In this document: one piece after another, positions 52,710-61,400 of the stretch
Position numbering within the stretch: position 1 is the stretch's first letter
Layout of the letters: every line of letters begins with the position of its first letter
Source: Flectonema sp. DT1601
Taxonomy: Eukaryota > Euglenozoa > Diplonemea > Diplonemida > Diplonemidae
Assembly: GCA_964019425.1 (NCBI GenBank)
Contig: OZ025839.1
Coordinates: 694,032 to 758,031, forward strand
Reading direction: 5' to 3'
Length of the DNA stretch: 64,000 nt
Notes under the pieces: model-generated
What the model was told of the DNA's origin: nothing
The model's input: the letters and a program-made list of their open reading frames with translations, nothing else
Database searches by the model: none
Position numbers and translations under genes: made by a program

Positions 52710-54767
52710 ATGACTGACTGCTGCAAGAGTAAGAGTGTAGCCGTAGGGTCTAAGTACCCTTTGGATGCATTGTCTGGTGCAGAGATTGAGAAGGCATGCC
52801 AAATTGTGGAAGACAAATTCCCTGTTGAGGGTCTTCAGAAAAAGAATTTTTGTTCTGTGGAGTTGGCTGAGATACCGAAAGAAATTCTTTATAACAAAGA
52901 AACAGATGAGTTCATCCACCAAGCAACTGATGATCTGTTGGCTTCCGCACCTCGTGTTGCGAACATTGCGATGTTCACTAAAGAGAAAGATGGTACTAAT
53001 CGAACCTTCTCAATTCTTGTAGACCTAAAGTCTGAATCTATTTCATTCAAAGAAGAACCGAAGGGAACGCAGCCAAACATTAACATGCAGGAATTCTTGG
53101 AAGCTGAAGCGTTAGTGCAAAAAGATCCAAAGTTCGCAGAGGCCATGAAGAAGAGAGGATTGGTTGACAGTTCAAAGTGGATGGCTGAACCTTGGAGTGC
53201 TGGAAACTTTGGTTATGAGAAAGAGAGGAACAGAAGAATTGTAAGAATTCAGGTGTGGTGCCGCGATCCAGCTAACTTAGTAAAATCAAGCGAAATAGAC
53301 AACGGCTATGCACACCCTGTCTCAGGTCTAGTTGCCGTTGTCGATTTGGTGACAGGAACTGTCGAAATTGAAGAGCAAGACATTCCTGAACACGACCACA
53401 TTCCAGTTCCCAAGACCCCAGGTAACTTCAGCAGAACATTTCTCAGGGAGAAAAATATTCCTGAAAGAACCGACATTAAGGAAATTGACATCAAACAACC
53501 GAACGGAGCTAGTTTCACAGTCGATGGAAAATTGGTATCGTGGCAGGGATTTACCTTCAGAGTAGCTTTCAACTGGAGGGAAGGACTCACACTTCATCAC
53601 ATTAGTTACCAAGAAAACAGTGACATCGCAAGTGACAACAGAAGAAGACCGCTTGCCTTTAAGATTTCGTGCTCCGAGATGGTTGTTCCATACTTGAGTG
53701 GCGACCCAATCCACGCCAGAAAGAATGCTTTCGATATGGGAGAGTACGGTGTTGGTTTTATGACCAACAGCCTGACTCTTGGCTGCGACTGTCTGGGTGA
53801 AATTCATTACTTTGACGCGGAGCTTAACACCATGGCAGGCAAGTCTCAAACGATTAAAAATGCGATTTGTCTCCATGAAGAAGATTATGGCATGCTGTGG
53901 AAACACACCGATTGGAGAATGGAAGGTCAAAATCATCCTGAAAAGACTGCTATTGCGAGATCGACCAGACTTGTCATTTCGTCTGTTTGCACACTGGGGA
54001 ATTACGAATATGGATTCTTTTACCACTTCTATCAAGATGGTACCATTGAAGCTCAGCTCAAGGCCACAGGGTTGGTAAACACCAACGCTATTGTTCCCGG
54101 TCAAGCGGTAGATGGGCAGATCTTAGGAGACGGACTTGTGGCTCAAAACCACCAGCATGCCTTCTCTTTCCGTCTTGACATGGCAGTTGATGGAATGGAT
54201 AATACATGCGTCGAATCCAACACTCAAATAAGACCCTTCGACCCTGAAACCAATCCTTATGGTAACCAATGTGAAGTTACTTCAACGGAATTTAGTTCTG
54301 AAAAGGAAGCCCAGCGGGATGTCAACCCACAGTCGATGAGGATTTGGAAGGTTGTCAACGAGAATAAGAAAAACAGAGTTGATCAACCGACTGCCTACAA
54401 ATTGACTCCTGGTGGAGGGTCGGCGTTTACAATGCTGCATCCAGGGTCACCTGTTTTAAACAGGGCGGCCTTTATGAAGCATCACTTGTGGGTGACTCCA
54501 TACTCTGAAGATGAGATGTTTGCTGCTGGCAGGTATCCTAACCAATCAACTGGTGAAGGAGTTGGTCTTGAAAACTGGACATCAGGTGATAGAAATATTA
54601 AAAACACAGATATTGTCTTGTGGCATACCTGCAACATGCACCATCTCGTCAGACTTGAGGATTACCCAGTGATGCCAGTTGAGTACACCAGCTTTACACT
54701 AAAGCCGTGTGGATTCTTTGACTACAATCCAACATTGCGCGTTCCTGCTAAGCGTATCAGCCAGTAG
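52710..54767 (+). CDS. Copper amine oxidase (topaquinone enzyme)
   Basis: 685 residues, starting at ATG 52710, 20 nt after TCTCCCCTTCAG. The family's catalytic set is intact. N-Y-E-Y at 431-434 holds the tyrosine (Y432) that becomes topaquinone, and D342 in FDMGEYGVG is the catalytic base. Cu ligands are H481 and H483 (HQH) and one of H644/H645 in MHHLVRLEDYPVMP. Length is normal for the family. The enzyme oxidises primary amines to aldehydes, releasing hydrogen peroxide and ammonia. There is no signal peptide and no SKL-type C terminus (it ends RISQ), so it is probably cytosolic, unlike many secreted plant and animal forms. No intron is needed. Confidence 0.95.
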   Translation: MTDCCKSKSVAVGSKYPLDALSGAEIEKACQIVEDKFPVEGLQKKNFCSVELAEIPKEILYNKETDEFIHQATDDLLASAPRVANIAMFTKEKDGTNRTFSILVDLKSESISFKEEPKGTQPNINMQEFLEAEALVQKDPKFAEAMKKRGLVDSSKWMAEPWSAGNFGYEKERNRRIVRIQVWCRDPANLVKSSEIDNGYAHPVSGLVAVVDLVTGTVEIEEQDIPEHDHIPVPKTPGNFSRTFLREKNIPERTDIKEIDIKQPNGASFTVDGKLVSWQGFTFRVAFNWREGLTLHHISYQENSDIASDNRRRPLAFKISCSEMVVPYLSGDPIHARKNAFDMGEYGVGFMTNSLTLGCDCLGEIHYFDAELNTMAGKSQTIKNAICLHEEDYGMLWKHTDWRMEGQNHPEKTAIARSTRLVISSVCTLGNYEYGFFYHFYQDGTIEAQLKATGLVNTNAIVPGQAVDGQILGDGLVAQNHQHAFSFRLDMAVDGMDNTCVESNTQIRPFDPETNPYGNQCEVTSTEFSSEKEAQRDVNPQSMRIWKVVNENKKNRVDQPTAYKLTPGGGSAFTMLHPGSPVLNRAAFMKHHLWVTPYSEDEMFAAGRYPNQSTGEGVGLENWTSGDRNIKNTDIVLWHTCNMHHLVRLEDYPVMPVEYTSFTLKPCGFFDYNPTLRVPAKRISQ

Positions 54768-54859
54768 TGTGCTCGGACACTCCTTTCGCGATAATATCGA
54801 GTAATCGAAAAAGTGCGGCTTCAAAACTTCTTTTTTTCTTTCTTTCTTTCTCTTTTATT

Positions 54860-55352
54860 CATAGATGGAAGTGCCCTACAATTTGGAGGCGTGTAGGGCG
54901 CTTGTAGGGCGCTTTTAATATAAATATTATTTTGGAGGGCGCTTTTTTTACCTTTTTTATTACTATAAGACAGCTAAATTGACGGGGACTTACACTGACG
55001 CACAAGTATTTTGGCGCAGAAGCCAAATTTTCTTTTTTGACATGCTTGGCAGTCTTTCGAAAAAGAGAAAAAGGGTGTCACGGGGTTCGAACCCGAGACC
55101 TCCAGGTCATGGTTCGGCGGTCAACAATGGCAAAAACAATGGGCCAATCCTTGAGAGCTTCCGGAGCCTGCTGCAAAATAAGATGCTCGACCCTCGCTGA
55201 GGGCAGGGGTGTGTCAAAATGAGCTCGGCATTATATTAAATTTAATTAAAAAAGCGCCCTACACGCCCTCCAGCGCCCTATTTTGGCCTACAAATTTTTG
55301 TGGCTGATTTTCACCAGGCGCCCTCCAAATTTGGAGGGCACTTCCATCTATG
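54860..55352. mobile_element. MITE-like inverted-repeat element, 493 bp
   Basis: The ends are inverted copies: CATAGATGGAAGTGCCCT at 54860-54877, repeated as its complement at 55335-55352. Similarity continues inward for about 10 more bases (TTTGGAGG) with one substitution and an indel. A second inverted pair built on GTGTAGGGCGC lies inside (54891-54916 and 55250-55275). The hexamer TTTATT flanks both ends directly (54854-54859 and 55353-55358) and could be the target-site duplication, though the context is T-rich. There is no transposase, so it would be a non-autonomous DNA element. It sits 92 nt after the amine oxidase stop. A tRNA-like segment lies in its middle. Confidence 0.7.
55073..55147 (-). 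repeat. tRNA-derived Pol III segment inside the inverted-repeat element
   Basis: On the minus strand a D-arm-like TGGC...GCCA (box A-like TGGCCCATTG) is followed 53 nt later by a perfect box B (GGTTCGAACC) in a T-arm, then GACACCC and five T residues (complement of 55068-55072), a Pol III terminator. The 5' acceptor strand does not pair with GACACCC and the anticodon arm is poor. It is therefore tRNA-related, as in SINEs, rather than a working tRNA. The box B core is palindromic, so it also reads on the + strand. Confidence 0.55.
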
Positions 55353-55399
55353 TTTATTTTATTTTAAGAACTTTTTCAAATCCTGGAAAAGGAGGCAAA

Positions 55400-55835
55400 A
55401 GAAAACCGCAGCTGCCAAAAATATGCTCAAAAACATTTTTTTTATAAGGTATCAAAAGGTTAAACAAAAAAAGGAATAAAAAAATGATTTTCTTTTTTTT
55501 ATTATTTTTTGTCACATCGTTCTTGTCTCTTTTTGCTTTTTGTTATGTTCTGTCTTTTTTGAACCGCAGCGGACGCCATTTAGGATACACAAAATGAAGG
55601 ACCCTATACCATTCTTTTATTAACTACAAAAACCAAAACGAGTGCCATAAATATGCTCAAAAACATTTTTTTTATAAGAAATCAAAAAGTTAGACAAAAA
55701 AAGGAATAAAAATGATTTTCTTGAAGAGAACCCTTTTTATTATTATTTTTTGTCACATCGTTCTTGTCTCTTTTTGCTTTTTTTTATGTGAAAACCCAAA
55801 ACGAGTGCAATTTCTTTTTTATTCTTTGAATAGCC
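55400..55835 (+). repeat. Diverged tandem repeat, about 228 bp period
   Basis: Two copies begin near 55413 and 55641. Both contain AAATATGCTCAAAAACATTT, then an AAAAAAAGGAATAAAAA block, ATGATTTTCTT, and TTTGTCACATCGTTCTTGTC, before a T-rich end. A third partial copy starts at 55792 (AACCCAAAACGAGTGC, compare 55630). The copies differ by small indels, mostly in homopolymers. The array separates the inverted-repeat element from the coding fragments that follow. Confidence 0.75.
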
Positions 55836-56763
55836 ATGGCTACGGGTATGGCAGGATCTGGGAACCTTGTCGATCTCAGTTTCTTTTTTAGTGCACGCTC
55901 GTGTAACGTAAGATCGCTGGTTCTGAGCGTTTGCTCTCCAACATACTTCTCACCTCCCTAAAAAAATCAAAAACATTTCATGCCCATATTTAAAGGTGCC
56001 GGTCCCGTCGAATTGAAACGGTCCGGTACACAACCCCTACGCAGAAGTAATCTGGACTACAGTGTAGATTCTTCTAAGTGATCTCAGACTTATTAACTGC
56101 ATGTTCATTCAATCAAGTATACTTCTCTTTCCCAGGTGCATACGGTATAGGAAGGCTAATTACCCATTCACCTCCCAGCTACAAAGACGCTGTTGCCTTT
56201 AGGTGCTCGCAGACACAAGGAAAGGAAATAAATTTCTCAGGGAAACGGGCACAGGGGAATGCAAATCCATATCACACAGACGAAATCAAGAGCTTGCTGG
56301 GAATAATAGGAGACTTCGATCAGTTACCCTTGGGGCACGAGATCGTCACCGTTGCATGTTGCATCTACTCCTATGGATGTATCATTGGTGAAGGAGAGAA
56401 TGTTACCTGTTTTGAAAAGGTTTAGTCTGGTCCACCTTCTACCCCGAGGAAATTAAGATAACATTAAAAAAGAAGTTACTCTTCGAAGTTTTCTGAAGCT
56501 CATGCCAAAGAACTTGTGAAATGTGGCATAGCGGTGCCTGTGTGAACTCTTCCAGAATGTACCTTTCACGGTTTTCGGAGAGAGACAGGAAACAGAGATT
56601 TATCTCTGGACTACTTATTTCGCCAAAGTGCGTCACTTGGCTTCCAAGTATTATGCTGCATTCGCAGCTGCTTCAGCAAAACATTCCCTGCTTCACAAAC
56701 CACGGTCGTTCTCCCAGCCTCTCTCTTAATGTTCATTCTTCTGTAGTTTGTGGTACAGGATAA
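55836..56763 (+). pseudogene. Decayed or incompletely modelled coding region
   Basis: Several stretches read as protein but not in one frame. ATG 55836 opens 41 codons (MATGMAGSGNLVDLSF...). A second frame, probably from an acceptor at 56135 (CTTTCCCAG), gives GAYGIGRLITHSPPSYKDA to a stop at 56423-56425. Then YFAKVRHLASKYYAAFAAAS and SEAHAKELVKCGIAVPV appear in other frames at 56480-56720, with stops between. Joining 55902 to 56136 keeps frame but needs a 233-nt intron. It looks like a broken gene, or one with introns I cannot place. No family is recognised. Confidence 0.35.
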
Positions 56764-56773
56764 AAGAAAAAGA

Positions 56774-57427
56774 ATGGCCGAAGTCCATTATGACTTTAGT
56801 GTGCCAAGTTCTTTGGCAGAGAACCTGCGACCAATTCTGGGACAACTGGCCAAAGGTAAGCCTAACCTACAACCTATAATTTGATATGTTTTATGGTTCT
56901 TATTGATTTGTGGCTACCAATTCTGATAGGTTACCTTCTTTTGTGAGCTTCTTATAATATACCGCGGTGTGCCTTCTCCATGATCCCCAAATGGGCCCTC
57001 ATTATTCCTCAGGATTCTCAGTTGGAAATGTACTCTCTTTTGGTGGTAAAAGCAAAGTTCAGATCTCTTGATATTTTATTGCTGGATTGGCATGATGTTA
57101 CTTCCTTTCCTTCTATCAGGCTTAAGACAAAACAAAGCACAAAAAATGTTTGCCATCATCGGGTTTGTGGGAGTATTCTGGTGGACGGTGTTCTGCTTTG
57201 GATGCGGTCTGCCTGACTTGCCTCCAGTTGGATTGATGCTGGGAATGTTCGAAGAGCCCGCCGAAGTTGTTGCGACAACGACGACGACGACGAACACCAC
57301 CACCACCACCACTATTATCGACAACAACACCGCCACTGACGCCAACTCCAGCTCCAGCGACAACGCTAACGCCAACGTCAACGGCAACACCAACGGCAAC
57401 ACCAACGAAAGGACATGTCACAAGTGA
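56774..57427 (+). CDS. Two-exon membrane protein with Thr/Asn-rich tail, 129 residues
   Basis: Exon 1 (56774-56855) encodes MAEVHYDFSVPSSLAENLRP and ends at a GTAAGC donor. A 264-nt intron ends CTTTCCTTCTATCAG at 57119. Exon 2 is 57120-57427, and the junction (phase 1) reads AKG-LRQNKAQKMFAIIGF. A hydrophobic segment (MFAIIGFVGVFWWTVFCFG) follows a short basic stretch, then an acidic turn and a long Thr/Asn/Ser/Asp-rich tail encoded by simple repeats (ACN and AAC triplets). The topology would be an N-in signal anchor with an exposed, possibly glycosylated tail. This is the last credible gene before the 8-bp array. No family is recognised; the intron is longer than most here. Confidence 0.48.
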
Positions 57428-58440
57428 TGGTGGAGAGGAAGTGGGGAATGAGAACTCGTCAGAGTTTCAACAAACAATACACAACACACAACACATACAT
57501 GCATACACACACACACCGAGAGGAGGTTCAGTGAAGCTTCTGCTCACCTCATCATAAGTTCAGCTCCTGTTTAAAAAAAAATTGAAAATATATACAAAAG
57601 TTACAAACACCCTCTCATGTCACCATCACCGCAAAGCCCTCTCAACGATCCCTCCTTCCATCACACGGCAAGTGGCCATTTTCCACTTAACTTACTCTCC
57701 CTTTGTGTGTGTGTTGTGTGTTCATATATGTGTAGTTTGCTCGTGTGTCTGTGTCAGATGTTTTTGTGAAACTATTTCTTTTGCCTTCCTTGAATTTACT
57801 GAACTTGTTCTTCGTGTTGTGATTTGTGGTGAAGTTGTGTTGTGTTTGTGTCGGAATTAAGTGTCGTGTTGTTTAACTCTGATGAGTTCTTATTGTGGTT
57901 TGGGTGCTCATGATTTTTGCACGTGTTTCGTTTTTGAGTGCCCATTGGTTTGTGAGTGTCGCGTGTCCCGGGGGGGTGGGCATGTTTGATCTGTGGAACT
58001 ATTTCTTATTGATTGTTAACCATTGGTGAGGACCCAGGAAGACCGGTGGTTGAGGGTTACCGATGATTCCCCCAGTGGTGGAGCCTGTATTGGACTCGCT
58101 AGACCCCTTGTTCTGGGTGTGCACGAGAGTGGAGCCACCCCCTCCAGAAGTGACCGAGCCGGAGTCGTCGTCACGTTCACAAACGGGAAGAGTGTTGTCG
58201 CGAGGGAGGGTGACTACAGCAGCGCCAGGACGTGTGCAGGTGGCGCATCACCCACAGAGCAAGGAGATTGGAGAAGGTACAATGCGCGTCGAAGCCCCAG
58301 TGCCGCCCACTGAACACGAGTTGGGAGGAAGAGGGGGTTGTGCTGGTGAGTGGGGACAAAACGGAGCCCACACCGCATTCGCCCACCGTGGTAAGTTTGG
58401 CCCAAGGGACGCGGCTAGAGTCACGATCGGATACGGGAAC
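57428..58440. other. GC-shifting flank of the 8-bp array, no gene
   Basis: From about 57470 the DNA holds CA and TG dinucleotide tracts (57478-57510, 57700-57760). From 57960 it becomes GC-richer, with G runs (57969-57975). A frame at 58023-58313 has no ATG start and follows the base composition. The array begins abruptly at 58441. This resembles a subtelomeric transition, but no named repeat is recognised. Confidence 0.45.
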
Positions 58441-61400
58441 ACCCGCAAACCCGCAAACCCGCAAACCCGCAAACCCGCAAACCCGCAAACCCGCAAACCC
58501 GCAAACCCGCAAACCCGCAAACCCGCAAACCCGCAAACCCGCAAACCCGCAAACCCGCAAACCCGCAAACCCGCAAACCCGCAAACCCGCAAACCCGCAA
58601 ACCCGCAAACCCGCAAACCCGCAAACCCGCAAACCCGCAAACCCGCAAACCCGCAAACCCGCAAACCCGCAAACCCGCAAACCCGCAAACCCGCAAACCC
58701 GCAAACCCGCAAACCCGCAAACCCGCAAACCCGCAAACCCGCAAACCCGCAAACCCGCAAACCCGCAAACCCGCAAACCCGCAAACCCGCAAACCCGCAA
58801 ACCCGCAAACCCGCAAACCCGCAAACCCGCAAACCCGCAAACCCGCAAACCCGCAAACCCGCAAACCCGCAAACCCGCAAACCCGCAAACCCGCAAACCC
58901 GCAAACCCGCAAACCCGCAAACCCGCAAACCCGCAAACCCGCAAACCCGCAAACCCGCAAACCCGCAAACCCGCAAACCCGCAAACCCGCAAACCCGCAA
59001 ACCCGCAAACCCGCAAACCCGCAAACCCGCAAACCCGCAAACCCGCAAACCCGCAAACCCGCAAACCCGCAAACCCGCAAACCCGCAAACCCGCAAACCC
59101 GCAAACCCGCAAACCCGCAAACCCGCAAACCCGCAAACCCGCAAACCCGCAAACCCGCAAACCCGCAAACCCGCAAACCCGCAAACCCGCAAACCCGCAA
59201 ACCCGCAAACCCGCAAACCCGCAAACCCGCAAACCCGCAAACCCGCAAACCCGCAAACCCGCAAACCCGCAAACCCGCAAACCCGCAAACCCGCAAACCC
59301 GCAAACCCGCAAACCCGCAAACCCGCAAACCCGCAAACCCGCAAACCCGCAAACCCGCAAACCCGCAAACCCGCAAACCCGCAAACCCGCAAACCCGCAA
59401 ACCCGCAAACCCGCAAACCCGCAAACCCGCAAACCCGCAAACCCGCAAACCCGCAAACCCGCAAACCCGCAAACCCGCAAACCCGCAAACCCGCAAACCC
59501 GCAAACCCGCAAACCCGCAAACCCGCAAACCCGCAAACCCGCAAACCCGCAAACCCGCAAACCCGCAAACCCGCAAACCCGCAAACCCGCAAACCCGCAA
59601 ACCCGCAAACCCGCAAACCCGCAAACCCGCAAACCCGCAAACCCGCAAACCCGCAAACCCGCAAACCCGCAAACCCGCAAACCCGCAAACCCGCAAACCC
59701 GCAAACCCGCAAACCCGCAAACCCGCAAACCCGCAAACCCGCAAACCCGCAAACCCGCAAACCCGCAAACCCGCAAACCCGCAAACCCGCAAACCCGCAA
59801 ACCCGCAAACCCGCAAACCCGCAAACCCGCAAACCCGCAAACCCGCAAACCCGCAAACCCGCAAACCCGCAAACCCGCAAACCCGCAAACCCGCAAACCC
59901 GCAAACCCGCAAACCCGCAAACCCGCAAACCCGCAAACCCGCAAACCCGCAAACCCGCAAACCCGCAAACCCGCAAACCCGCAAACCCGCAAACCCGCAA
60001 ACCCGCAAACCCGCAAACCCGCAAACCCGCAAACCCGCAAACCCGCAAACCCGCAAACCCGCAAACCCGCAAACCCGCAAACCCGCAAACCCGCAAACCC
60101 GCAAACCCGCAAACCCGCAAACCCGCAAACCCGCAAACCCGCAAACCCGCAAACCCGCAAACCCGCAAACCCGCAAACCCGCAAACCCGCAAACCCGCAA
60201 ACCCGCAAACCCGCAAACCCGCAAACCCGCAAACCCGCAAACCCGCAAACCCGCAAACCCGCAAACCCGCAAACCCGCAAACCCGCAAACCCGCAAACCC
60301 GCAAACCCGCAAACCCGCAAACCCGCAAACCCGCAAACCCGCAAACCCGCAAACCCGCAAACCCGCAAACCCGCAAACCCGCAAACCCGCAAACCCGCAA
60401 ACCCGCAAACCCGCAAACCCGCAAACCCGCAAACCCGCAAACCCGCAAACCCGCAAACCCGCAAACCCGCAAACCCGCAAACCCGCAAACCCGCAAACCC
60501 GCAAACCCGCAAACCCGCAAACCCGCAAACCCGCAAACCCGCAAACCCGCAAACCCGCAAACCCGCAAACCCGCAAACCCGCAAACCCGCAAACCCGCAA
60601 ACCCGCAAACCCGCAAACCCGCAAACCCGCAAACCCGCAAACCCGCAAACCCGCAAACCCGCAAACCCGCAAACCCGCAAACCCGCAAACCCGCAAACCC
60701 GCAAACCCGCAAACCCGCAAACCCGCAAACCCGCAAACCCGCAAACCCGCAAACCCGCAAACCCGCAAACCCGCAAACCCGCAAACCCGCAAACCCGCAA
60801 ACCCGCAAACCCGCAAACCCGCAAACCCGCAAACCCGCAAACCCGCAAACCCGCAAACCCGCAAACCCGCAAACCCGCAAACCCGCAAACCCGCAAACCC
60901 GCAAACCCGCAAACCCGCAAACCCGCAAACCCGCAAACCCGCAAACCCGCAAACCCGCAAACCCGCAAACCCGCAAACCCGCAAACCCGCAAACCCGCAA
61001 ACCCGCAAACCCGCAAACCCGCAAACCCGCAAACCCGCAAACCCGCAAACCCGCAAACCCGCAAACCCGCAAACCCGCAAACCCGCAAACCCGCAAACCC
61101 GCAAACCCGCAAACCCGCAAACCCGCAAACCCGCAAACCCGCAAACCCGCAAACCCGCAAACCCGCAAACCCGCAAACCCGCAAACCCGCAAACCCGCAA
61201 ACCCGCAAACCCGCAAACCCGCAAACCCGCAAACCCGCAAACCCGCAAACCCGCAAACCCGCAAACCCGCAAACCCGCAAACCCGCAAACCCGCAAACCC
61301 GCAAACCCGCAAACCCGCAAACCCGCAAACCCGCAAACCCGCAAACCCGCAAACCCGCAAACCCGCAAACCCGCAAACCCGCAAACCCGCAAACCCGCAA

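Noticed and set aside
53328..54104. 258-codon minus-strand frame
   Set aside because: Antisense to the copper amine oxidase, whose catalytic motifs are intact on the + strand.
55073..55147. Functional tRNA gene on the minus strand
   Set aside because: Boxes A and B and the T arm are present, but the acceptor strands do not pair, box spacing is long and the anticodon arm is poor. It is better read as tRNA-derived repeat.
58023..58313. 96-codon GC-rich + strand frame next to the array
   Set aside because: It begins at a non-ATG codon, follows local base composition and has no recognisable domain.
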